Shown one piece after another: positions 25,793 to 35,066 of a DNA stretch of 64,000 nt (position 1 is its first letter; every line of letters begins with the position of its first letter). The notes beneath the pieces were generated by a model that worked only from the letters and a program-made list of their open reading frames with translations, was not told where the DNA came from and made no database searches. Location: the NCBI GenBank assembly GCA_052140165.1, contig JBKQUM010000138.1, forward strand, positions 1-64,000, given 5' to 3'. This DNA comes from Bog-473 sp052140165 (GTDB taxonomy: Bacteria; Actinomycetota; Acidimicrobiia; Acidimicrobiales; RAAP-2). The translations under genes were made by a program, and so were the position numbers.

Positions 25793-27151
25793 TCAGCGAC
25801 CCGCGTCCTCCCAGGGAACGGACGAGGCGAGCGCGTCGGCGCGTGCCGTGCCCACGACGTAGAGCGATCCGGCGACCACGACGAGCCCGTCGGCCCCGAC
25901 CATCCCGCGCGCCACCCGCAGTGCGGCGCGCACGTCCGGCTCCTCGTAGACGGCCAGTCCGAGTGCGCGTCCCGCTTCCGCGACCGCGGCGACCGGCATG
26001 GCGCGCGGCGACTCGGGCTCGCAGGCGATGACCGCCGTGATGCCCGCGGACGCGAGCGGCGCCAGCATGGCGGAAGGGTCGCGACCCGAGAGCATCCCCA
26101 CCACGGCCACGGACGCCCCGTCGACCGCGAACTCCTCCGTGAGCGCGTCCGCCAACGCGGCCATGCCCGCTGCATTGTGCGCGCCGTCGACCAGCAGCAA
26201 AGGCCGACGGCCCAGGACCTCCAGGCGCCCCGGCACGCGCACGGCGGCCAGCCCCTCCTCCACCACCTCGGGGGTGAGTGCGTCGCCGAAGAACGCCTCC
26301 ACCGCGGCGGTGGCCACGGACGCGTTGACGCCCTGGTGGGCGCCGTGCAGAGGGACCAGCACGTCCTCGTAGCGCCCGCCCGGTGTCCACAGCGTGACGA
26401 GACGCCCCCCCACGGCCACCCGGTTGGACTCGCAGCCGAAGTCGCGGCCCGCGATCCACACCGAGGCCGCACCGACCGCCTCGGCCCGCTCGACCACGAT
26501 GTCGACCAGCTCGGGGTCCATCCCCCCCACCACCACCCGGCTGCCGGGCTCGATGATGCCCGCCTTGTCCGCCGCGATCCCCTCGAGGGTGGGACCCAGG
26601 ACGTCGGTGTGGTCGAAGCTGACGTTGGTGAGCACCGCCACGTCGCCGTGCACCACGTTGGTACAGTCCCACGTCCCACCCAGCCCCACCTCTATCACCA
26701 TGCTGTCGACCGCCTCGGTGGCGAACCACGACAGGGCGGCCGCGGTCAGCAGCTCGAAGCGCGTCGGGTGCTCGTCGAGCAGCGGTTCCAGCAGCGCCAG
26801 CTCGGTGAGGACGGCCGTCAGCGACTCGTCGTCGATCGCCTCTCCGTTGCGGGCCAGGCGTTCCGCCACCGTGTGCAGGTTGGGGCTGGTGTAGGTCCCG
26901 ACGCTCAGGCCCTTGGCCAAGAGGAGCGCGGTGGCCATGGCCGAGGTCGACCCCTTGCCGTTGGTGCCGGTGATGTGGATGGAGGGGATGTCGTCCTGGG
27001 GCTCGCCGAGGAGCGCCGTCAGGGCGCGCACGCGGTCGAGCGTCGGCAGCGCACGGCGCCGCGGCATGTTCGCCTCGAAGTCGACGTGGGCGTCGAGCCA
27101 TGCGAGCGCGTCGTCGAGCCCGTCGAAGGGCGACTGCACCGGCTGCGCCAC
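25793..27151 (-). CDS. folC: Folylpolyglutamate synthase / dihydrofolate synthase
   Basis: A Mur-ligase-type enzyme adding glutamate to folates, about 452 residues. The P-loop HITGTNGKGSTS is near residue 62, 'VIEVGLGGTWDCTNVV' near 145, and 'FDHTDVLGPTLEGIAADKAGII' near 170. The linker to the C-domain contains 'VPGRLEVLGRRPLLLVDGAHN'. The start is uncertain: the frame reaches back into clpX, but GTG at 27151 is the first acceptable codon after the clpX stop, with GGAG upstream. It ends 45 bases before ndk. Confidence 0.93.
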   Translation of the reverse strand: MAQPVQSPFDGLDDALAWLDAHVDFEANMPRRRALPTLDRVRALTALLGEPQDDIPSIHITGTNGKGSTSAMATALLLAKGLSVGTYTSPNLHTVAERLARNGEAIDDESLTAVLTELALLEPLLDEHPTRFELLTAAALSWFATEAVDSMVIEVGLGGTWDCTNVVHGDVAVLTNVSFDHTDVLGPTLEGIAADKAGIIEPGSRVVVGGMDPELVDIVVERAEAVGAASVWIAGRDFGCESNRVAVGGRLVTLWTPGGRYEDVLVPLHGAHQGVNASVATAAVEAFFGDALTPEVVEEGLAAVRVPGRLEVLGRRPLLLVDGAHNAAGMAALADALTEEFAVDGASVAVVGMLSGRDPSAMLAPLASAGITAVIACEPESPRAMPVAAVAEAGRALGLAVYEEPDVRAALRVARGMVGADGLVVVAGSLYVVGTARADALASSVPWEDAGR

Positions 27152-27177
27152 GGCGACCGGCTCCGGTCCCGGTTCGG

Positions 27178-28455
<1,278 letters not shown>

Positions 28456-28488
28456 CAGATCGCTTCTCCCGTCCCTTGTCCGATGGTC

Positions 28489-29136
28489 CTATGCGGCGCC
28501 GATGGCCTCGAGGGAGGCCACGTTGCGGGCCGTGATGACCTCGTCGATGATGCCGTAGGTCACCGCCTCCTCCGCCGTCATGATGAAGTCACGGTCGGTG
28601 TCCTGGGCGACCTTCTCCTGCGTCTGCCCCGTGTCCTCGGCGAGCATGCCCGAGAGCAGGTCGCGCATGCGGAGGATCTCCTTGGCCTGCAGCTCGATGT
28701 CGCTGGCCTGCCCCTCCACGCCGCCCCAGGGCTGGTGCAGCAGGACCCGCGCGTGCGGCAGCGCGAAGCGCTTGCCCTTGGCCCCGGCCGCCAGCAGCAC
28801 CGCCGCCGCCGACGCCGCCTGACCGAAGCAGAAGGTGGACACGTCGGCCTTGATGAACTTGAGCGTGTCGTAGATGGCGAAGAGCGCCGTGATCTCACCG
28901 CCGGGCGAGTTGATGTAGAGATGGATGTCCTTGTCGGGCTCCTCGGACTCGAGGAAGAGCATCTGGGCGCAGATCAGGTTCGCCACCGCGTCGTCGACCG
29001 GCGTGCCGAGGAAGATGATCCGCTCCCGCAGCAGGCGTGAGTAGAGGTCGTAGGCGCGCTCACCGCGGTTGGACGACTCGATCACGGTGGGAACCAGGTA
29101 GTTGTAGGCCTTCATGCGGTCCCCCGGATTCTGCAT
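28489..29136 (-). CDS. clpP: ATP-dependent Clp protease proteolytic subunit
   Basis: A 215-residue serine protease with the complete triad: Ser109 in FGQAASAAA, His134 in VLLHQP and Asp179 in AQDTDRD. Candidate starts are ATG 29136, GTG 29142 (forming GTGA with the trigger-factor stop and having GAGGAG at ideal distance) and ATG 29115 (MKAYNYLVPTVIE, where family homology begins). A propeptide may be removed. It is the first protease gene after tig. Another clpP copy, common in actinobacteria, is not in this window. Confidence 0.96.
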   Translation of the reverse strand: MQNPGDRMKAYNYLVPTVIESSNRGERAYDLYSRLLRERIIFLGTPVDDAVANLICAQMLFLESEEPDKDIHLYINSPGGEITALFAIYDTLKFIKADVSTFCFGQAASAAAVLLAAGAKGKRFALPHARVLLHQPWGGVEGQASDIELQAKEILRMRDLLSGMLAEDTGQTQEKVAQDTDRDFIMTAEEAVTYGIIDEVITARNVASLEAIGAA

Positions 29137-29138
29137 CG

Positions 29139-30497
29139 TCACTCGTTCTCCTCGCTCTGCTCGGCCTCGCCGTCCTTCGACGCATCGGCTCGGAGGTCGT
29201 CCCGTGACATCGGGTTCCCCTCTTCGTCGAAGAGCTCCACGTGGTCGAGCAGCCACTCCAGTGCCTTACCCTTGCGCAGCTCCGAGCGTACCGCGCCGGT
29301 CCGGCCGGCGGTGTCGAGTTGCCGGCGCAGCTCGGCCGAGGTGGTCCCCATGCTCTCGGCCATCTTGTCCACTTCGGCATCGAGCTCGCCGTCACTGAGC
29401 GAAAGCTCCTCGGCCTCCACCAGGGCGCGAAGTGCCAGGTCGGCCTTCACGGCCGCCTGCGAGTCCACACGCACGGCCGCTAGCAGCTCGTCGGGTGACG
29501 TGCCCGTGGCCTGGAAGTACTCGGCCAGGCCGAGCTTCTGGGCCTCCAGCCTGTGCTGCAGGTCGTGCAGCCGCTCGTTGACCTCGGCGTCCACCAGGAC
29601 CTCGGGAACGTCCTCGTCGGAGACGAGCCCCGCCACCGCCTCGATGGTCTTCTGGCGCAGCGCCATCTGGCTCTGCATGAGCTTCACGCGCCCGATGCGG
29701 TCGGCAATGTCGGCTCGCAGCTCGGCCACCGTCGAGAATTCGGAGCTCTCGGCCGCCCATTCGTCGTTCGCCTCGGGCAGCCTCTTGACCTTGACCTCCT
29801 TGACGAGCACCCGGAAGGCCACGTTCTCCTCGGGGGTGTTCGGGTTCGGCGCGTCGAAGGCGAGGATGGCGCCGGCCTTGGCGCCGTGGAGCTCCGCATC
29901 GAGCTCGGAGACGATCGACGCGGAGCCGACCTCGTAGAGGAAGTCGTCGACACCCACCACCTCCGCGCCGGTGGCGTCCTTGCCGTGGAGGTCGATGGTC
30001 ACCAGGTCGCCGTCGATGGCGGGGCGCTCCACGACGTCGAGCTCCGCGTCGTTCTCGCGCAGCCGGTCGAGCTGGCGCTGCACGTCCTCCTCGCTCACCG
30101 CCAATCCGGGCAGTGTGACCTGGAGACCGTCGTAGCCGGGGATGGCGACGAGCGGGCGCACCTGCACGACGGCGTCGAAGGAGACGGCACCGCCGTCCTC
30201 GCCGCCGGTGATGTCGATCTCGGGCTGCGCGATCGGGTCGAGCTCGGTGTCGACGACGGCGCGGGCGTAGAAGTCCGGCAGCGACTCGCGCAGCGCCTCG
30301 GCGCGCAGCGCGCCGGCGCCGCCCATGCGGGCCTCGAGCACCTTGCGCGGCACCTTGCCGGGGCGGAAGCCCGGCACGCGCACCTGCTGGGCGAGCGACC
30401 GCACGACGTCGCCCAGGGCTCGGTCGAACTCGAGTTCGTCGATCTCCACGCTCAGGCGGACGAGGTTCCCCTCCAGTGGCTCTGCAGTGGCACGCAT
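29139..30497 (-). CDS. tig: Trigger factor, ribosome-bound chaperone
   Basis: A 452-residue folding factor. The N-terminal ribosome-binding domain contains 'VRVPGFRPGKVPRKVLE', the signature loop. The FKBP-like prolyl isomerase domain covers roughly 150-245, and a helical C-domain follows, ending in an acidic tail (DGEAEQSEENE). ATG at 30497 is taken; a GTG sits one codon before it. It leads the tig-clpP-clpX cluster, with a 97-base gap to the next gene upstream. Confidence 0.96.
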   Translation of the reverse strand: MRATAEPLEGNLVRLSVEIDELEFDRALGDVVRSLAQQVRVPGFRPGKVPRKVLEARMGGAGALRAEALRESLPDFYARAVVDTELDPIAQPEIDITGGEDGGAVSFDAVVQVRPLVAIPGYDGLQVTLPGLAVSEEDVQRQLDRLRENDAELDVVERPAIDGDLVTIDLHGKDATGAEVVGVDDFLYEVGSASIVSELDAELHGAKAGAILAFDAPNPNTPEENVAFRVLVKEVKVKRLPEANDEWAAESSEFSTVAELRADIADRIGRVKLMQSQMALRQKTIEAVAGLVSDEDVPEVLVDAEVNERLHDLQHRLEAQKLGLAEYFQATGTSPDELLAAVRVDSQAAVKADLALRALVEAEELSLSDGELDAEVDKMAESMGTTSAELRRQLDTAGRTGAVRSELRKGKALEWLLDHVELFDEEGNPMSRDDLRADASKDGEAEQSEENE

Positions 30498-30594
30498 CAC
30501 GAGCCGATCACTCTACCGGGCACCGGACGCCTCCCCGGCCGCTCCGGCCCGCTGGCGAGCGCGGGCGCCGGACGGGACACGGGGGCGTCCCTGC

Positions 30595-31401
30595 CTAGAA
30601 CATGAAGTTCATTGCGCCGAGGACACGGCGACCGACCGCCGCGTCCCCGGTCATCTCGACCCCGCCTGCGGCCTCCACCTGTGCCGCCGAGGCCCGGCCG
30701 CAGCCGAGGCGTGTGAAGTCGATGCTCGACAGCGAGAGGTTGACCACCGGGTCGACGTCGTCCCCGACGGGACGGGCCCGTCCGCCCTCGACTGCGATCG
30801 TGAAGGCGCGCGCGTCGCGTCCGGGTCCCGAGACGTCGAAGCGGATCGCGGTGCCCTCGGGACAGCCGGCCTGCTTGCCGACGACGAACGGCATGGCGCC
30901 CTGCACGCGGTCGAGCGAGAGGCACGAGGCCCGGTTCCCGCTCCCACCCGGGCGGTCCAGGGCGCGCCGGGCATCCTGCTCGTGGACCCAGCTGTCGAAG
31001 GCCCGCACCTCCATGAACACCGCGTAGGGCACCTCGCCCACCGGGCTCCATCCGACGGCGGCCCACTCGTCGTCGCTGCGCCGCTCCAGCTCGGCCAGGC
31101 GGGCGCGGGTGACCTCCAGGAACTCGGTGCGGACGAGGGAGCCGGGCAGCGGCCGCCGGACGGCGACCCAGCGCTCGTTCATGGCGGCCACGTCGTTGCG
31201 CACGTGCGGCCCGGGCGGGCCGTCCCACTCCGGTGCGGCCTCTCCCAGGAGGGAGCGCTCTATCCCGATCAGATGGGAGAGCTGGTCCTTGACGTCCCAG
31301 CCCGGGCACTCCGTCGGCAGCGCCCACTCGGTGGCCGACAGCTGGTCGCAGGCCTCCGCCAGGGAACCCCAGGTCTCGGCCAGCGCGGCCCTCGCCTCCA
31401 T
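30595..31401 (-). CDS. Maleylpyruvate isomerase family mycothiol-dependent protein
   Basis: A 268-residue DinB-fold protein of the MDMPI type. The metal-ligand region 'CPGWDVKDQLSHLIGIE' is near residue 30 and the second His lies in 'FDSWVHEQDARRAL' near 145. A C-terminal SCP2-like domain covers about 185-268. The frame is open to 31494; ATG 31401 is chosen because the family pattern (helix, then W-x-LPTECPGW) begins there. GTG 31449 is a possible alternative. Such proteins use mycothiol, consistent with an actinobacterium; the substrate is unknown. Confidence 0.85.
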   Translation of the reverse strand: MEARAALAETWGSLAEACDQLSATEWALPTECPGWDVKDQLSHLIGIERSLLGEAAPEWDGPPGPHVRNDVAAMNERWVAVRRPLPGSLVRTEFLEVTRARLAELERRSDDEWAAVGWSPVGEVPYAVFMEVRAFDSWVHEQDARRALDRPGGSGNRASCLSLDRVQGAMPFVVGKQAGCPEGTAIRFDVSGPGRDARAFTIAVEGGRARPVGDDVDPVVNLSLSSIDFTRLGCGRASAAQVEAAGGVEMTGDAAVGRRVLGAMNFMF

Positions 31402-31565
31402 CCCCTGTTGTCCCCATCCACCGTCCTGACCTGCATGGTTGCCGCTCACGAGGCCGACAGTACCCTCGTCCGGCCGTGTCGGTCGTGTGACCATCCCCCA
31501 TTTCGCGTGAACCCCCCGCTACGTTCGACAGCCGTCCAGGGCCATCACCGACCAGAGGAGTTGCC

Positions 31566-31721
31566 ATGGCTAACTACGAGGGATACTGCGTGAAGTGCCG
31601 GGAGAAGCGTGAGTTCGACGGCCAGGAAGTCGAGCTGGCCAACGGGCGCCGAGCCGCCCAGGGCACGTGCCCGGTCTGCGGCACCAAGATGAACCGGATC
31701 CTGGGCAAAGCCAAGGTCTGA
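31566..31721 (+). CDS. DUF5679-like zinc-ribbon micro-protein
   Basis: A 51-residue protein, MANYEGYCVKCREKREF..., with two Cys pairs, CVKC and CPVC, about 27 residues apart. The pairs form a rubredoxin-like knuckle expected to bind one Zn. It is well supported by AGAGGAG six bases before the ATG and by high GC3. It resembles DUF5679 proteins common in actinobacteria; function unknown, perhaps nucleic-acid or protein binding. It is followed 10 bases later by a strong hairpin. Confidence 0.85.
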   Translation: MANYEGYCVKCREKREFDGQEVELANGRRAAQGTCPVCGTKMNRILGKAKV

Positions 31722-31731
31722 ACCGGCCTGC

Positions 31732-31762
31732 CACGCCGGCGGGCGAGCACGCCGCCGGCGTG
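31732..31762 (+). terminator. Strong GC hairpin after the micro-protein gene
   Basis: CACGCCGGCGG (31732-31742) and CCGCCGGCGTG (31752-31762) pair perfectly over 11 bp around a 9-base loop. It lies 10 bases after the DUF5679 stop and ends 5 bases before the hydrolase ATG at 31768, so it could terminate transcription or mask the next start. There is no U tract, as often seen in high-GC actinobacterial terminators. Confidence 0.55.
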
Positions 31763-31767
31763 AGACG

Positions 31768-33501
31768 ATGCACGGCATGCACGAGCTGATCATCAGGGGC
31801 GGGACGCTCGTCGACGGGACCGGCGCGTCGGCGCGCACCGCGGACGTCGCGGTCGACGCCGGCCGCATCACCGACGTGGGGCACCTCCAGGGCGGCGCCA
31901 CCCGGACCATCGACGCCGACGGCCTCCTGGTCACCCCGGGCTGGGTCGACGTGCACACGCACTACGACGGGCAGGTCACGTGGGACTCCGAGCTCGCCCC
32001 GTCGTCGTGGCACGGGGTCACGACGCTCGTGATGGGCAACTGCGGCGTGGGCTTCGCCCCCGCCCGGCCCGACCGCCACGACTGGCTGATCGGGCTCATG
32101 GAGGGGGTCGAGGACATCCCCGGCACGGCACTGGCCGAGGGGATCGCCTGGGAGTGGGAGACCTTCCCCGAGTATCTCGACGCGCTCGAACGGCGGCGCT
32201 GGACCGTCGACGTGGGCACCCAGGTGCCCCACGGCGCGGTGCGGGCCTACGTCATGGGCGAGCGGGGCGCCCGCAACGAGCCGGCCAGCGCCGAGGACAT
32301 CGAGGCCATGCGGGCCATCGTGCTCCAGGCGCTGCGGGCCGGTGCGCTTGGCTTCTCCACCTCGCGCACCACGGGGCACCGCGCCATCGACGGTGAGCTC
32401 GTCCCGGGCACCTACGCCGCCGAGGACGAGCTGTTCGGCATCGGGTCCGCGCTCGGCGAGGCGGGCACCGGCGTCTTCGAGCTGGCCCCACTCGGCTCGG
32501 CCGGCGAGATGCTCCAGGACGCCTGGCAGGAGGTCGACTGGATGCGCCGGCTCTCGGCCGCCACGGGCCGGCCGGTGAGCTACGTGCTGCTGCAGCACGA
32601 CGACGATCCGGAACTGTGGCGCAAGCAGCTGGCGGCGTCCCTCGACGCCTGCGCCGAGGGGGCACAGCTGTACCCCCAGATCGCCGGGCGCCCGACCGGC
32701 ATCCTCTCGGGCCACCACACGACGTTGTGCCTCTTCGCCGAGTTCCCGGCCTACCGCGAGCTGCGCGCCCGCGGCCTGTCGGCCCCCGAGCTCGGCGCGG
32801 CGCTCGCCGACCCCGAGGTGCGGCGCGCCATCGTGGCATGGACACCGTCGTCGCCGGCCCAGGCCGAGGCGATGGAGAAGGCGTACCACCGCACGTTCGT
32901 GCTCGGGGACCCGCCCGACTACGAGCCCGGCCCCGAGAGCTCGCTGGCCGGTTTGGCCGCGGCGCGCGGGATGTCACCGCTCGAGGTGGCCTACGACGAG
33001 ATGGCCCGCGACGGCGGCCAGGGGCTCCTGTACATCCCCATCCTCAATTTCGCCACGGGCGACCTCGACCACGTGCGCGAGATGATGCTGCACCCCCAGG
33101 GCCTGCTCGGGCTGGCTGACGGCGGCGCCCACACCGGGACGATCTGCGACGCGTCCATGCCCACCTTCATGCTCACCCACTGGACGCGCGACCGCAGCCG
33201 CGGCGAGACGCTGCCGCTCGAGTACGTGGTGAAGAAGCAGACGCACGACACGGCCCGCCTCTACGGCCTGTCGGACCGGGGCACGGTGGAGCCCGGCGCG
33301 CTGGCCGACTTCAACCTCATCGACTACGAGGGGCTCTCACTGGGCACCCCCTATGTGACGGACGACCTGCCGGCGGGGGGTCGCCGGCTGCTCCAGAAGG
33401 CGTCGGGGTACGTGGCCACGATCAAGGCCGGCACCGTGACCTTCGAGCAGGGTGCCGGGACCGGGGAGCTGCCCGGACGCCTGGTGCGCGGCGCGCGCTG
33501 A
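31768..33501 (+). CDS. N-acyl-D-amino-acid deacylase family amidohydrolase (paralogue 1)
   Basis: A 577-residue metal hydrolase. The HxH metal motif is in 'WVDVHTHYDGQVTWD' near 60-74. The Cys ligand typical of D-aminoacylases is in 'MGNCGVGFAP' near 90-99. The catalytic Asp region is 'LGLADGGAHTGTICDASMPTF' near 447-467. The family cleaves N-acyl or N-carbamoyl groups from D-amino acids or related amides. It is very similar to the protein at 61593-63305. A second Met lies three codons in. No SD is visible and the hairpin just upstream may control it. The substrate is not determinable. Confidence 0.87.
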   Translation: MHGMHELIIRGGTLVDGTGASARTADVAVDAGRITDVGHLQGGATRTIDADGLLVTPGWVDVHTHYDGQVTWDSELAPSSWHGVTTLVMGNCGVGFAPARPDRHDWLIGLMEGVEDIPGTALAEGIAWEWETFPEYLDALERRRWTVDVGTQVPHGAVRAYVMGERGARNEPASAEDIEAMRAIVLQALRAGALGFSTSRTTGHRAIDGELVPGTYAAEDELFGIGSALGEAGTGVFELAPLGSAGEMLQDAWQEVDWMRRLSAATGRPVSYVLLQHDDDPELWRKQLAASLDACAEGAQLYPQIAGRPTGILSGHHTTLCLFAEFPAYRELRARGLSAPELGAALADPEVRRAIVAWTPSSPAQAEAMEKAYHRTFVLGDPPDYEPGPESSLAGLAAARGMSPLEVAYDEMARDGGQGLLYIPILNFATGDLDHVREMMLHPQGLLGLADGGAHTGTICDASMPTFMLTHWTRDRSRGETLPLEYVVKKQTHDTARLYGLSDRGTVEPGALADFNLIDYEGLSLGTPYVTDDLPAGGRRLLQKASGYVATIKAGTVTFEQGAGTGELPGRLVRGAR

Positions 33502-33571
33502 GCGCAGCCGCCCTCCGCGCCCCCTCCCGGTCGCTCCGCCGGGCTGTCCCGCACGGCAGACTGCACCCCGT

Positions 33572-34939
33572 ATGGACGCGCCACTGACCGAGTACGCGCT
33601 CCGTGACGACATCCACATCGGCTACCAGGTGTGGGGGGCGCGTCCCGGGGCGGGCCAGGTCCCCCCGGTGGACGTGCTCGAGCTCAGCAGCGGGCTGATG
33701 ATCTCCATCGACGAGGCCGTCGACGAGCCGAACTGGCTCCACTACACGGAGCGGGTGGTGGGGTTCTCCCGCCTGCTCCGCTTCGACACCGGCGGGCTCG
33801 GGTTGTCGGACCCGCTGCCGGCGGGCTCCCAGCCCTCCATCGAGGGATGGGGCCTCGACGCCCTCGCCGTCATGGACGCGGCCGGTTGCGCCACGGCGGT
33901 CCTGCTCGCGTCCACCGGAGGCGCCCTGCCGGCCCTGTGGCTGGCGGCCGTCCACCCCGAACGCGTGAGCTCGCTGGTCATCGTGAACGGAACGGCGCGC
34001 GTCGGCCAGGCGGAGGACTACGGCTTCGGCGTCTCCAGCGAGCTCACGGCCACGGCGGCGGACATCGACGTGCCGCTGGTCGAGGGCGACGTCCCCCAGG
34101 ACATCGCGGTCTTCGCGCCCAGCCTGGCCCACCGCGTCGGGTTCCGTGAATGGTGGGAGCGCGCGGCCCGACGCGGCGCCAGCCCCGCCACCGCGATCGC
34201 CTTCAACCTCGTGACCTTCTCGGCCGACATGCGACGGTGCCTGCCCGACATCTCGTGCCCGACGCTCGTCATCGCGCGCACGGAGAGCTACGCCAACCTC
34301 AGCGAGCACGGGCGCTACCTGGCCGAGCACATCGCGGGCGCCCGCTTCGTGACCTTCCCGGGACCGGACCTGTTGCCCTGGGCGGGCGAGTTCGACTCCA
34401 TCGTCGACGAGATCGAGGAGTTCGTGACCGGGGGCCGCGGCGTGCACGCGCCCACCCGCACGCTGGCCACGGTGCTCTTCACCGACATCGTGGACTCCAC
34501 GGTGCGCGCCGCCGCGGTGGGCGACCGGCAGTGGCGGGCCGTGCTCGACGAGTCCGACGTCAACGTCGGCCGCCTCCTGTCCCGCCACGACGGCGTCCTC
34601 GTCAAGACGACCGGCGACGGGATCCTGGCCCGCTTCACCTCACCGGCGCAGGCGGTGCGCTGCGCCGCGGCGATGGTGGAGGCGGCGCGCCGGAGCGGCC
34701 TGCAGCTGCGGGCCGGGTTGCACGTCGGCGAGGTGGAGCTGCGCGGTGACGACATCGGCGGGCTGGCGGTCCACATCGCGTCGAGGGTGAGCACCCTGGC
34801 GGGCGCCGACGAGGTCCTCGTCACCGGCACGGTGCGCGACCTCGTCGTGGGGTCGGGCATCGCCTTCGAGGACAGGGGCCGGCACGACCTCAAGGGTGTC
34901 CCGGGCGAGTGGCAGATCCTCGCCGTGGGGCGGGCCTAG
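33572..34939 (+). CDS. Class III adenylate/guanylate cyclase with degenerate alpha/beta-hydrolase domain
   Basis: A 455-residue fusion. Residues 1-285 have the alpha/beta-hydrolase fold. The nucleophile region is LLASTGG (Ser114), but the usual acid position falls on Ser239 in RTESY and the His of the common 'DHLPW' is Leu267, so the triad looks broken. Residues 295-455 form a class III cyclase domain with metal Asp305 (FTDIVDST), Asp349 (KTTGDG) and substrate Lys345. The transition-state Asn position is His401, a variant seen in this subfamily; Arg405 is kept. The product is probably cAMP. The dead hydrolase may sense a ligand. Confidence 0.85.
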   Translation: MDAPLTEYALRDDIHIGYQVWGARPGAGQVPPVDVLELSSGLMISIDEAVDEPNWLHYTERVVGFSRLLRFDTGGLGLSDPLPAGSQPSIEGWGLDALAVMDAAGCATAVLLASTGGALPALWLAAVHPERVSSLVIVNGTARVGQAEDYGFGVSSELTATAADIDVPLVEGDVPQDIAVFAPSLAHRVGFREWWERAARRGASPATAIAFNLVTFSADMRRCLPDISCPTLVIARTESYANLSEHGRYLAEHIAGARFVTFPGPDLLPWAGEFDSIVDEIEEFVTGGRGVHAPTRTLATVLFTDIVDSTVRAAAVGDRQWRAVLDESDVNVGRLLSRHDGVLVKTTGDGILARFTSPAQAVRCAAAMVEAARRSGLQLRAGLHVGEVELRGDDIGGLAVHIASRVSTLAGADEVLVTGTVRDLVVGSGIAFEDRGRHDLKGVPGEWQILAVGRA

Positions 34940-35066
34940 AGCCAGATCCCATCCACGCCCGTCATGGCGGGCCGGGGATGACCGAGGCCGGGTCCGGTCC
35001 GTGCTAGGTATTGAGCGCCGATTGCTCGGGGCACCGTGGACATCGGGAGATCGGGAGATCGCTGGC

